DNA from: JALORV01 sp963780715
GTDB taxonomy: Bacteria; Pseudomonadota; Gammaproteobacteria; Burkholderiales; Burkholderiaceae_F
DNA: 64,000 bases
NCBI GenBank assembly: GCA_963780715.1
Contig: CAWADK010000010.1
Coordinates: 91,201 to 155,200, forward strand
Direction: 5' to 3'
Made by a program: the position numbers and the translations under genes. Shown here one piece after another: positions 52,145 through 61,815 of the stretch; position 1 is the first letter of the stretch, and every line of letters starts with the position of its first letter. The notes beneath the pieces are model-generated. The model ran no database searches and was not told the DNA's origin. It worked only from the letters and a program-made list of their open reading frames with translations.

Positions 52145-52846
52145 TCAAACTGCACGATCGCCGGCTGCCTCGTTGTCGGAGACATGCTGACGACCCACGT
52201 ACCAGTCCAACACCTGCGCAACGACTTCGTCAATCGATAGCGCGGACGAGTCGAGCTGGTAGGCATCTTCCGCCGGTTTCAGCGGGGCTGCGGCCCGTTC
52301 GGCATCCCGCCGGTCGCGCGCCTCGAGTTCCCGCGAAAGGTCGGCAATGTTAGTCGAAAACCCTTTTTCGATCAACTGCTTATGGCGCCGCTCGGCACGC
52401 GCGGCGACGCTCGCCGTGAGGAAAACCTTGAGCACTGCGTCGGGAAATACGACCGTGCCCATGTCGCGTCCGTCGGCCACCAGTCCGGGCGCCCGTCGCG
52501 AGCGGCGTTGCAGCTCCAGCAGGGCCTGCCGCACGGACGGATGCACGGCGACCTGCGAAGCGGCGCGGCTGACATCTTCAGCGCGGATCGCATCGGTGAC
52601 GTCCTCGCCGTCGAGCTCGATACGACCGCGCTCGAAGCGCGGCAGCATCGTCTGCGCCAGCGCTGTCACCGCCGTCTCGTCCGCGGGCGATAGCCGCCGC
52701 TTCAGGGCGCGCCAGCCCACCAGTCGGTACAGGGCGCCACTGTCGAGGTAGTGAAAGCCCAGCCGATCCGCGACGCTCAGCGCGATCGTGCCCTTGCCCG
52801 ATGCGGTCGGGCCATCGATGGCAATGACAGGCGGAAGTGCGCTCAT
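52145..52846 (-). CDS. cmk: cytidylate kinase
   Basis: Cmk phosphorylates CMP and dCMP. The 233-residue product begins MSALPPVIAIDGPTASGKGT, with the P-loop, followed by LGFHYLDSGALYRLVGW and the conserved GLVADGRDMGTVVFPDA and RDRRDAERAAAPLKPAEDA. The start at 52846 is used because the N-terminus matches the family; further upstream there is only the DUF2061 spacer. It lies between aroA and rpsA, the standard order. Confidence 0.96.
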   Translation of the reverse strand: MSALPPVIAIDGPTASGKGTIALSVADRLGFHYLDSGALYRLVGWRALKRRLSPADETAVTALAQTMLPRFERGRIELDGEDVTDAIRAEDVSRAASQVAVHPSVRQALLELQRRSRRAPGLVADGRDMGTVVFPDAVLKVFLTASVAARAERRHKQLIEKGFSTNIADLSRELEARDRRDAERAAAPLKPAEDAYQLDSSALSIDEVVAQVLDWYVGRQHVSDNEAAGDRAV

Positions 52847-52936
52847 GCCGCGCCTATCGGAGCGATCGGGACAATCAAATGGACGCTTCCGACCGCCGTG
52901 AATACAGTCTGGCTCCAACTCGGACAGGAACCTGCC

Positions 52937-53176
52937 ATGCGCATGCCACTTCGCCTGAACCTCGCGAAAACCGCCAGCTTTGCGGTGCTGCATTTCAGCG
53001 TCGCGTTCACCATCGCGTACCTGCTGACAGGCAGCATCGGCATCGCCAGCGCGCTGGCGCTGATCGAACCGCTGGCCAACACGGTGGCGTACTTCTTTCA
53101 TGAGCGTGCCTGGTCACGTGTCAGGTGGGACGCGGCGGGAACGCCTTCGACAAGACTGGCGAGCGACACGAAGTAA
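52937..53176 (+). CDS. DUF2061 family small membrane protein
   Basis: A 79-residue protein with two hydrophobic segments and the family core KTASFAVLHFSVAFTIAYLL and ALALIEPLANTVAYFFHERA. ATG 52937 has AGGAA in front. Function is unknown. It is encoded opposite to aroA and cmk: it fills the gap between them and its last 79 bases overlap the 3' end of aroA tail to tail, so its expression and that of aroA could interfere. Confidence 0.82.
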   Translation: MRMPLRLNLAKTASFAVLHFSVAFTIAYLLTGSIGIASALALIEPLANTVAYFFHERAWSRVRWDAAGTPSTRLASDTK

Positions 53177-54441
53177 TCCGGAAAGGTCTTCGCGACGCAC
53201 TTCGGGTCGCGGATGTGGATGCGCACGCCACCCACCGCCGCCAGTGAAAAGCACATCGCCATGCGGTGATCATCGTAGGTGTCTATCGTGGCTTCGCGCA
53301 GCACGGCCTGCGGATGCACGCGCAGCCAGTCGGCACCTTCCTCGACCGTCGCTCCGAGCTTGCGAAGTTCCGTCGCCATCGCCGCGATGCGATCGGTTTC
53401 CTTGACGCGCCACGAACCGATGTTGCGCAGCATCGTCGGACCGTCGGCAAAGAGCGCGGCCACCGCGAGCGTCATCGCGGCATCCGGTATGTGGTTGCAG
53501 TCCATGTCGATGCCGCGCAGGCGCCCGCTCGCCGGCGCCGAGGCCTCGATCCAGTCGTCACCCACCGCCACCCTCGCCCCCATCGCTTCGAGCGCCTCGG
53601 CGAACCGGACGTCGCCCTGGACGCTGCCGCGGCCCACGCCCAGCACCCGCACCGGGCCGCCGGCGATCGCACCGAGCGCGAGGAAGTAGGACGCCCCGGA
53701 GGCGTCGCCCTCCACCGCAAGGTGGCCCGGCGACCGGTAGGGCGCGCGAGGAACGAGGAATGAGTCGCCCTGGCGCGTCACCTCGACGCCGAAACGCTGC
53801 ATCAGGGCAAGCGTCATGTCGATGTACGGCCGCGAGATCAGCGGCCCTGCCACATCGATTCGCAGACCATGCGCAGGCGCCACGAGAGGTGCCGCCATCA
53901 GCAGGCCCGTCAGAAACTGGCTGGAGACATCGCCGCGCACCGACACGCGATCGGCATTGAGGTGCGCCGCAGGCTCGATGACGAGCGGCGGAAAACCGGG
54001 CTGGCCCCGGTACGCGACGCGCGCACCGATCGCGTTCAGTGCGTCCACGAGGTCGCCGATCGGCCGCTCGCGCATGCGCGGAACGCCGTCCAGGACATAG
54101 CGCCCGCCCGAGAAGGCAAGCGCCGCGGTCAGCGAACGGAAGGCTGTGCCCGCGTTGCCGAGGAAGAGTTCGGCCGAGTTGACGGCGAACTTTCCGGCGC
54201 AACCGGTCACGTGCAGGCGGTCCGCGGCCGGTGCCTGCAGCTTGACGCCCAGCGCGCCAAGCGCCTCGCGCATGACGCGCGTGTCATCCGCGTCCAGCAG
54301 GCCCTCGAGCACGGTCTCGCCGCCGGCCAATGCGGCCAGCAGCAGGACGCGATTCGAAATGCTCTTGGAACCCGGCAGCCGCACCGAACCGACCGCACGG
54401 CGGATCGGTTCAATCGTCAGGACAGGGGGCCACGCAGACAC
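53098..54441 (-). CDS. aroA: 3-phosphoshikimate 1-carboxyvinyltransferase (EPSP synthase)
   Basis: AroA adds enolpyruvate to shikimate-3-phosphate in aromatic amino acid synthesis; it is the glyphosate target. The 447-residue product has the class I motifs VRLPGSKSISNRVLLLAALA, LFLGNAGTAFRSLTAALAF with GMRERPIGDL-like RMRERPIGDLVDAL, and the C-terminal DTYDDHRMAMCFSLAA. The start is GTG at 54441. In most betaproteobacteria tyrA lies directly upstream; here a pilus cluster intervenes. A small CGTGGC/GCCACG hairpin lies just upstream of the start. Confidence 0.97.
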   Translation of the reverse strand: MSAWPPVLTIEPIRRAVGSVRLPGSKSISNRVLLLAALAGGETVLEGLLDADDTRVMREALGALGVKLQAPAADRLHVTGCAGKFAVNSAELFLGNAGTAFRSLTAALAFSGGRYVLDGVPRMRERPIGDLVDALNAIGARVAYRGQPGFPPLVIEPAAHLNADRVSVRGDVSSQFLTGLLMAAPLVAPAHGLRIDVAGPLISRPYIDMTLALMQRFGVEVTRQGDSFLVPRAPYRSPGHLAVEGDASGASYFLALGAIAGGPVRVLGVGRGSVQGDVRFAEALEAMGARVAVGDDWIEASAPASGRLRGIDMDCNHIPDAAMTLAVAALFADGPTMLRNIGSWRVKETDRIAAMATELRKLGATVEEGADWLRVHPQAVLREATIDTYDDHRMAMCFSLAAVGGVRIHIRDPKCVAKTFPDYFVSLASLVEGVPAASHLTRDQARS

Positions 54442-54456
54442 GTGGCGATGATGCCA

Positions 54457-54486
54457 CGGCGGGCGCCGGGGCTACCGACCCCAGCA
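54457..54486. repeat. 30-bp direct repeat at the 3' ends of two tandem pilin genes, copy 1
   Basis: This 30-base segment is identical to 54962-54991. It covers the last codons (ending CWGR), the TAG stop and about 15 bp of flank of the broken pilin gene. It suggests tandem duplication or recent exchange between the two pilins. Confidence 0.85.
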
Positions 54487-54932
54487 GGTCTCGATGGTCT
54501 CCGTACCTGTGTTCGCACGCAGTCCGGTGTTGTCGAGCGTCAGCGTGCCGCAGGCATCTGGCGGCGAACGAGCCCATCGGCTGCCGCCGAGAGCGTGTAC
54601 TGATTGGCGGCTGGTGTCACCACCGTCACGTTGTAACGTCTGCGCTGCCCGTTCGGCGGCGAGCGATCAAGCCCCGCCGGCAGCGCGGGGGGTTGCCGCC
54701 GTCCTGGTACGTACCACGCTCGGTTCGCCACCGCTCCATCCATTGGGCGGCGGCCACGAGCGTGGCGCGCGCCTCGCTGCGATAGCCACGGGCAAGAAAC
54801 TGCGTGTAGGCGGGTATCGCGATCGCGGCAAGGATGGCGACGATCGCGACGACGACGATGATTTCGATCAGCGTGAAACCCTCCGCCCGGCACGGGGCGG
54901 AGGTTCACCGATTTCGACTGAACACTAGTCAT
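54472..54932 (-). pseudogene. type IV pilin-like gene, disrupted by four single-base changes
   Basis: No continuous frame exists, but pieces in all three frames give a pilin very like its neighbour: PGGGFTLIEIIVVVAIVAIL, then QWMERWRTERGTYQDGG, RRYNVTVVTPAANQYTLSAA, PMGSFAADACGTLTLDN and the end ETCWGR. Joining them needs an extra T removed near the cleavage site (about 54884), one C added in a C run (about 54690), and a G and an A removed near 54575 and 54555. The corrected length is 152 residues. Given similar indels elsewhere in the window it may be intact in the cell. Confidence 0.75.
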
Positions 54933-54961
54933 GCGTTTCAGTGCGCTAGCGGACCGGCCGC

Positions 54962-54991
54962 CGGCGGGCGCCGGGGCTACCGACCCCAGCA
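54962..54991. repeat. 30-bp direct repeat at the 3' ends of two tandem pilin genes, copy 2
   Basis: Exact second copy of 54457-54486, covering the stop codon and flank of the intact pilin gene. Confidence 0.85.
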
Positions 54992-55441
54992 CCTCTCAAG
55001 AGTCTCTGCACCAGTCCGGTCGCGCAAGCCAGTATTGTCCAGCGTAAATGTGCCGCATGCGTCTCCAGCCATCGTACCCATTGGTGCGGCCGAGAGGACG
55101 TATCTTCCCGGAGTCGGTGTCACCACCGAGATCTGATACATCTGTGCGCCCGAGGCCGGAGATCTCTGCAGTGACTGCGGCAGCGCCGGCGGAGACGGCG
55201 GGTTCAGCGGATCCTGGTAACTGCCACGCTCGGTCCGCCACCTCTCCATCCATTGCGCGGCCTGAGTCAGCGTTGCGCGCGCCTCACTTCTGTGACCTCG
55301 AACGATGTACTGGAAATATGAGGGAATAGCGATTGCCGAAAGTATCGCGACGATGGCGAGCACCGTCACGATTTCGATCAATGTAAAACCCGCCGCCCGT
55401 TCAGGACGGCGGGAACTTTGGTACGTCTGCCCAGTTGTCAC
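54977..55441 (-). CDS. pilE: type IV pilin, PilE-like
   Basis: A 154-residue prepilin. The leader ends ERAAG and the mature part starts FTLIEIVTVLAIVAILSAIA, with Glu at +5 and the long N-terminal helix, so PilD would cleave and methylate it. Two C-terminal cysteines (DACGT and ERCWGR) likely form the D-region disulfide. The start is taken as GTG at 55441, 10 bp after the pilY1 stop; no ATG is suitably placed. Encoded last in the minor pilin cluster, it is more likely a minor pilin than the major subunit. Confidence 0.85.
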   Translation of the reverse strand: MTTGQTYQSSRRPERAAGFTLIEIVTVLAIVAILSAIAIPSYFQYIVRGHRSEARATLTQAAQWMERWRTERGSYQDPLNPPSPPALPQSLQRSPASGAQMYQISVVTPTPGRYVLSAAPMGTMAGDACGTFTLDNTGLRDRTGAETLERCWGR

Positions 55442-55451
55442 AGTGCACGAC

Positions 55452-58400
55452 CTAGCGAATCGGCCGCCAGGTACGGATCGGAGCGTATGGCGCGCACTCG
55501 GCGGCGACATAGCCTGTCTGCACGTTGATCTGGCTGAAGATCTTGGAACACTTGATCTCCTCAACCGTCGGCGCGAAGACTCCGGTGCTGCTTCGAACCT
55601 GGGACCCACTTTGCATGGCGTTTGTGCCCTCGGCCTTGCTCAGTGTGTTGCTCCCTGCCCCGATCAGCGGCGGCGTCTCAATGGACATGATGTTGCCGAT
55701 GACGCCGTTTACCTTCGTCGCCTTGACACCCAAGCTCGCGTCCATAGGTATCGAGTACAGGAACGAGACGCCAGTGCCCTCGCACGGATCCGTCGTGACT
55801 GTCGGCTGGAACGACGCCATGGTCATCACGCCACGCTCGATCGACGGGCTCGCGACCACACGCTCTCCCACACCCGTCTTGCTGGCGTCGACCATGTCAA
55901 CGAACCAGCCTCGCTTGGTCTTCCATGAGAAGCCTCCGGTACCGGTGAACGTCCTCGTCGTGACATTGTTCACGGTCGTTTCGTTCAGCCCCAGCTCAAG
56001 CAAACTTGCCTTCGTGATCGGCGCTTTGTCGCCCGAGCGTACCCAGAGCCCGTAGATGGACTGCACTTCAGCACTTGTCTGGTCGGGATACTCGAAGAAC
56101 TTGCCGGTGCCGAACACCACGTAGCTTCCACCCAAGGGATGCGTGCTGGCGCGCGGAGCTGCCGTGATGGGTTGCGGCTCGTTCAGCTTGTTGACAGCCG
56201 TGAACAGCGGAGCCGGCGTATTGCCGCTTGGATCGATTGGATCCTCAGTGGCAATCTTCCACTTGTCCTTGTCACCCGAGCTCAGGTCGAACCGCCACAG
56301 GTTGCCCTGGTAGTCACCGGCAAAGGCGCCCACCACGTTGCGATTGGAGTCAAAGACGACACTCAAGTTCGCCAGTCCGTTCCGCGCTGTCGGATCGCAG
56401 CGGCCGCCTTGCTCATTGTTAGCAAAGTCCACTCCGCTGTTCTTCTTGCAAGTGTCGATTTTCCTGAGTGTCTGCCCGGTCTCCATGTCGATGACCAGAA
56501 GGACGGCGCGGCTGTTGGCGCTGTCGTATCCGTTCGGAACGATTGCAACCCACTTGCCTCCATTCACGCCCCACTTGACGCTTCCCACGTAGCCGCTGCC
56601 CATCACCTTGCCAAGATCAGGCTCTTCCGCCGGCGTGATATCCCATAGGACTTTGCTCGCATCGAACTGCTCGGGAGCGGAAACATCCAGGGCAAAGAGT
56701 CCGGCCGGCCCAGCGCCCGTCGAGCCCATCACCACGGTCTTCCACTTGTTGTTGAGGAAGACCTCGCCTTCAACGACAGGACCGTCGACGAAATACCGGT
56801 GCGTGTAATCCGCCTTCGTCAGTTCCTTGAGGTACGGATACACGCTGCGTGGCACATACGCGAAGAGCTCCTTGCCGCCACCCTGGTTGGGGTCGGGATT
56901 GCCATCGAATGCGTGGAACATGCCCGCGTTAGCTCCGACATACACCGCGCTACGACGGTTGGCGGCGTTGTCCGCGACGTGTGTTACGTAGCTTCCGCCC
57001 CCACCCGCGGCCGGATTGAACTTGTAGGCAAAGTTCGGCGCCTTCGAGTACAGCGGGCTCGACGTCACAATGGTACCGAGCAGCGTATCGCGGTCGCGCC
57101 AACCCTTGGTCTTCAACGGGAATCCGATCGGCTTGCTGTTTTCAAGACCGTCCTGCATGCCGCGCAGGTAGTCCATCACTTCCTGGTCGCCCAGCGCCGC
57201 CTGCTGCGAGGCCGCCAGGTTATTGAAGTTGTCAAACGTCATGCCTGCGCCAACGCTTGCGATCGATGTATAGATCTTGCGCTGGTCCCATTGCGGGAAG
57301 CCGGCCAGCCACAAGGGCGCCGGTTCAACCTGCTGGTTCTCTGCCGCATTGGCCATGCTGATTGCATCGAAGGCCTCGAGCTTGCCGCTCCACTTCTGCG
57401 TCGTGAACGAAGCGCGGAACAGCGTGGAACCGACCGTCAGCTGAGCGCTGGTCGCAGTAAGGCCGGTCCCCGAATAGGCCTGCTCGGCAATCGCGCGGAA
57501 CACGCCCTTGATACTGGCGCGCATTGCATCCGGATCAGTGGCCGAATAGAAGTCCCCGCGAGTGGACATAGCGGCACGGAACGAATCGTTGATCCGATCG
57601 CCGCCGGTAGTCAGCGTCGGCGTTGTATCCACTAGCGGCCAGTTGATCGGCTTGCCGTCCTTGATGTCCTGCCGCACCTGCGGCGTATTCATCGAGGCAT
57701 TCAGGCCGTAGCCGACGATGTAGGTCGTGATGTTTTGCCAGAACGAGTCGTTGGACCGGTTCGGCCGCTTCTGGACCGAATTCGGCACGTCCGGTCGCAC
57801 GTCGCGGTTCCACCAATACATCGCGACATCGGTCAGCGTCCCGGTCACTCCGAAGTTATCGTTTGAAAACTGCGGCTCGGCCGCCGGATCGTAGGCATAG
57901 GTCTCGTTCTTGTAGAGACCCGCGCCCTGAATCTGCGGACCCGTCGTGGCCAGGGCTGCCGTGTTCTTTCCGTTGCCCACGTTGACCGGATCCTGGTTGC
58001 GCTTCTCGATCAATGGCTGCGCCGGCGGCACGTTCTGGACCTCCGGAATCGCCGTCCATTCCCCATCCGTCGCCAGCAACGCGAAGCTCCGTCGGCACGC
58101 GGCCTGTTGGTCGCCCTTGCGACCGCCGCCCTTGCCCGGGTTATCGGCCCAAGGACCAAATTCGCCGCTGCGCAAGTAATAGTTGCCGATCGAATCGATC
58201 GCCTCGCGGTTGGGCGTCGAACCGACCCAGTTCAGCAGGAACAGGAAGTCGAAGAACTCCTGCCGGTCGTCATTCTTCTGCGGAGTCGGTGAAGCTGCGT
58301 ACTCCACGCACGACGGCGCCCGGATGCGGATCCTTCGGACCCGGATCCTTGTCGACCTCGGGGAACTTGCTACCGTCCAGGCGCGCGACCGTACGGATTC

Positions 58401-60145
58401 CACGGGTCCGGGCCCTGGTCGAAGTAGTTGATGCGTCCGAAACCGAGACGGATGGCCGACAGGTCGCCCTTGAGGTCGGCGGCAGCCTGCGACGTCACCG
58501 CGATTGCCGCGAAGAGGCGATGTCGGTAGTACGTGAACCAGTTCGCGTAGTTCTGCATCTCCTCCAGGCGCGTGCAGCTCGTCAGTGCGGCGCAGTCCTT
58601 GCGCTCGCGCAGCGCGCCAGAGCGCGGATCCAGCGGTACCGGGAAGTTGATGTTCTGGGCACGATCGATTTCGACCATACGATAATTCGCCGGTTTGGCC
58701 AGGTCATCATCGTTTGCCGGAACCGGCCCTTCGTAGCGGTAGTACCGGGCCGGCGTCACGCCATCGCTGACGATGTTTTGTGCCGGGCAAGTCCAGTTCG
58801 GATCAGTGGCCGTGCACTTCTGGCCGACTTCCTTCTTCTCGTAGGTCTTGCAGACGTCCGCGAATACGTCCTGCTTCTCGGTCTTCTGGCACTGCTGCGT
58901 TGTGCCTGTCTTCTGCTTTTCTGTCTTGCTGCACTGTTTTTCCCAGACATCCTTCTGCTCGTACTTCTTGCAGACATCCTTGTAGACGGGAACCTGGTCA
59001 TACTTGGTGCAGACGTCCTGCTCGCCTGTCTTGACCAGCTTGCACTGGTTGACCTTGCGGTAACCGGTCTCCGACGTCGGGTCGATGACGTCGACGAGCT
59101 CGCACTGGTTCTCCATGATGTCCTGCTTCTTCCAATCCGTGCAGGCGCCGTTGACGTACTTGTCAATGACCTTGTCCCAGTCTTTGCACTTTGTGAGATC
59201 GTCGACCTTACCTTTGTAGACGTCCTTCCATTCGATGCAGATATCGCCAAAGACGTCCACGGTCTTGTACTCGGTACAGACATCGATGGTGCCGGTCTTC
59301 TTCTTTTCCCACTCGGTGCACTGGTCGCCCATGATGGGCTCCCAGGTGACGCAGGGCGGCTGTGCGTTGCAGGTCAGCGGTGGATTGGTGAAGAGATCAG
59401 CCGCCTGCACGGTGTCGCCCGGCAGCGGGGGGTAGATCGCGGTTCCCTTCGGATCCGCCACGGGCTGTTCCCAGCGCTTGTTCACCGCGTTCCACGTCCA
59501 GCGATCGGCGGCCGGACTCGCCGCCCAGTAGGTGCCGTTGCTTCCGACGGTACCTCGCGACTGAGTGATCCACTTGCGAATGGCGTTGGAGTTGCCGTTG
59601 GCGAAGCCGACATGGCGCATGTCGCGCTCGGTGAACCGGCCCGCAGTGGCGACCGCACCCGTGCCGCCGATGTCAGCCGGCGGGAAGTTCTCGTCACGTC
59701 GCGGACGCGTACCCTGCGCCGCCAGCGGCTTGTCGTTATCGTTCCAAGGAACGTAGGTGACGGCCGGGTCGTAGGCGAGCGGGTTGTGTATCGCCGAGCG
59801 CAGCGTGAACTCATCATGCGCGGCAACTGTCCGCATGCCCTGCCCATACATGACGCTCACCGTCGCGGCCGGAGCAGGCCAGCGGTTGTTTTCGAGCATG
59901 AACGGCGGCGGCGGCAAACGGTAGTCGTTCATCGACCACGAGTCGTCGATCATGAAGACGATGTTCGGGTGGACCGGATTGACCGTGAAGAGCGGCTGCT
60001 GGGCCACGTCCCAGATGTTCGGGGCGGCGAAGGCGGCCGGTTGCAGGACCAGCGCTTGGGCCAGCAGGAACACCAGGGCACGCGCAAGTCGGCTCCGGGG
60101 ACCAGCGGCCGACGTGCTGTGTTTGGAATACTCATGCGTTTTCAT
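55452..60145 (-). CDS. pilY1: type IV pilus tip-associated protein PilY1 with a cysteine-repeat insert (frame broken twice)
   Basis: PilY1 primes pilus assembly with minor pilins and acts in adhesion and surface sensing. After a signal peptide (residues 20-40) comes a von Willebrand-like start with the MIDAS motif DDSWS (67-71). Residues 259-453 form a Lys-rich, lower-GC insert of about 13 units, 11-20 residues each, every unit opening with Cys. The frame breaks near 58405 and near 58280; deleting one base at each gives INYFDQGPD continuing to RTVARLDGSKFPEVD and SEKNDDRQEFFDFLF. The C-terminal half is the PilC-type propeller (FAYVPRSVYPYLKELTKADY, VVMGSTGAGPAGLFALDVS). The corrected length is 1563 residues. 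Confidence 0.9.
58814..59353 (-). other. cysteine-punctuated tandem repeat domain within PilY1
   Basis: Residues 265-444 hold cysteines at 265, 276, 290, 303, 320, 335, 348, 368, 379, 392, 405, 419, 432 and 444, plus 259 and 453 at the edges. Each Cys is commonly followed two or three residues later by Trp or Tyr and then by Lys/Asp/Val-rich sequence, for example CTEYKTVDVFGDI, CTKYDQVPVYKDV and CKKYEQKDVWEKQ. The regular 13-residue spacing of the best units suggests a disulfide-linked or metal-binding ladder; that is inference. Confidence 0.8.
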
Positions 60146-60220
60146 GGTCTGGCTCCGATGCGAGGTTGCTCCGGCCCCCAGAAGACGGACCCCGCGGCTG
60201 CAAAAAAGTCATCAATTAAA

Positions 60221-60787
60221 TTAGTTGATCATCCAGCGAACTTCGCTCTGCGAACGGTAGGTAACGCTGCCAAAAGCCGTCGAATCAGGAAATGTCACTA
60301 CAGACGTAAACCTTGTTTTGCGCATGCTCGGGTCGACACCGGCAACACCTCGACTGGCCTCCGCGGCTCCTGTGAAGTTGTTGTCCGGCCGCAACTCGTC
60401 CGTAGCATTCTCGATGATGCAGATCCCGTTTGTTGCGCCGGGCGGAAGATCCGCGGGAGGGATGGTCTTGATCTTGGCCGGGTCGAGCGCCGACTGCCAA
60501 GCCGGCTTCCCCTTGTTATTGGCTTCGGATGACAGCAGTTTGTCGTCCCAATACGTCCTTTCGATTTGAAGCACGAGCGCTTCGCACTGGCGCAGCACAG
60601 TCTCTGCGGTTGTCTGACCGGAGATCGATCGGCTCCAGTTGCTCGCCAAGCGCTCATCCAGCGTGCCGCGCCGCACCTGCGTGAGTACCAGTGTCGTGAC
60701 GACCGTCATGACGACCAGAACTATGGGAAGCACCACCCCCCGTTCGGTGGAGACGATTCGAGATGTTGGAATCATGGGATGACTCAT
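60221..60787 (-). CDS. pilX: type IV pilus assembly protein PilX-like
   Basis: A 188-residue minor-pilin-like protein. Its N-terminus (TERGVVLPIVLVVMTVVTTL, then VRRGTLDERLASN) matches the PilX_N domain, in which the cleavage-site Phe is replaced and the helix is less pilin-like. It works with PilV, PilW, FimT and PilY1 in priming the pilus. ATG 60787 lies two bases upstream of the pilW stop on its strand, so the genes are coupled. A 75-bp gap with no terminator separates it from pilY1. Confidence 0.85.
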   Translation of the reverse strand: MSHPMIPTSRIVSTERGVVLPIVLVVMTVVTTLVLTQVRRGTLDERLASNWSRSISGQTTAETVLRQCEALVLQIERTYWDDKLLSSEANNKGKPAWQSALDPAKIKTIPPADLPPGATNGICIIENATDELRPDNNFTGAAEASRGVAGVDPSMRKTRFTSVVTFPDSTAFGSVTYRSQSEVRWMIN

Positions 60788-60789
60788 GG

Positions 60790-61815
60790 CTACTGCTGAT
60801 TTCGGCCGGACGCCGTTTGGGCCTGGGCGCGCGAACGCAGCGTGAAGACCTGCGTTACCGTGCGCCGTGCGATGCCATCGAGCGACTGGATCTCGGCCGT
60901 GCCCGTCGCGGCCTCCTGCGCGGTCTGCGGACAGGGCCGGAAGTACGAAATCCCATCTGCCGTCGTCCCTGCCCCAGCGGTGCGCAACTGCACGCATACG
61001 TAGACAGCGATCACGCTGTTCCAGGGCTGTCCGACTGACGTGACCGGGTCCTCACCCGGGTCCATCTGCGCCACCAGGAGGTTGAGTTCATTGGCCGTCC
61101 TGATTGCGGACGGCCGGACCGTGGGCGACCAGATCGGACCGCCGGCATTGGCGAAGGCGTCGGAGTCAAAGGCGAAGAAGACCTTGAACATCTCGACATC
61201 CCGAACCAATGCCCCGAAGGCGGGGCCGCCATTGCCCGTGCAGCCAAATTCGAGCGCGCCTGACGGCGCGATCTCCACAGAATAGACATTGCGAACCGTC
61301 GGCACGCCGCCTACAGCAGGCGCCCCCTGCCCCAGGCAATCTGTCATCGGTGTCGTGCCTTGGGGAATCGTGATCCCCGGGTCGGACTCCGCCTGGAAAG
61401 CCACAAACAACTGATCGCCAGGCGCCCCGGTCGGCGACGGCACGCAGGTGAAGTCCACGGGATTGTTCAGAAGATTGGGATCCTGAAAGCGACCGTTTTC
61501 GCATGCACGGAGGTGGGCTCCCGGCAGCGAGGTCACGCCAAGTCGCTGGCTGAGGCTGGCACTGAAGATATTCCCGGAGCCCGCCATCGCAATCGGTTCG
61601 CCCAGGAAGAACATCGCGAGGCGTCCGCGCTCCTCCGCGCTGCTCACTTCCTCCGAAACCCGCGCCGTGCGACCCGTGAAGTAATAGAGCGACCCGACAG
61701 CCGCCACGATCATCAGACTGAGCGCAATTGCGATCAGCATTTCGATCAGCGTGCGTCCCTCCTGCCGGGATCCCCCGCAGGAACTTGGTGGATAGTTCAC
61801 ACGCGCGTGCTTCAT
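60790..61815 (-). CDS. pilW: type IV pilus assembly protein PilW-like
   Basis: A 341-residue minor pilin. The prepilin site reads RQEG followed by RTLIEMLIAIALSLMIVAAV, with Glu at +5; the +1 residue is Arg rather than the usual Phe. The large globular part has several cysteines and ends with a Gln/Ala-rich tail. ATG 61815 overlaps the pilV stop in ATGA. It belongs to the tip-priming set encoded around it. Confidence 0.87.
   Translation of the reverse strand: MKHARVNYPPSSCGGSRQEGRTLIEMLIAIALSLMIVAAVGSLYYFTGRTARVSEEVSSAEERGRLAMFFLGEPIAMAGSGNIFSASLSQRLGVTSLPGAHLRACENGRFQDPNLLNNPVDFTCVPSPTGAPGDQLFVAFQAESDPGITIPQGTTPMTDCLGQGAPAVGGVPTVRNVYSVEIAPSGALEFGCTGNGGPAFGALVRDVEMFKVFFAFDSDAFANAGGPIWSPTVRPSAIRTANELNLLVAQMDPGEDPVTSVGQPWNSVIAVYVCVQLRTAGAGTTADGISYFRPCPQTAQEAATGTAEIQSLDGIARRTVTQVFTLRSRAQAQTASGRNQQ

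Noticed and set aside
51986..52240. Plus-strand frame with A-D-F-D-x pentapeptide-like repeats
   Set aside because: The pentapeptides are just the translation of the 15-bp repeats upstream of rpsA; no ribosome site, and the frame lies over the 5' ends of rpsA and cmk.
58814..59353. CRISPR-like or tandem DNA repeat
   Set aside because: Similarity is at the protein level only; DNA units vary in length and sequence and lie inside the pilY1 frame.
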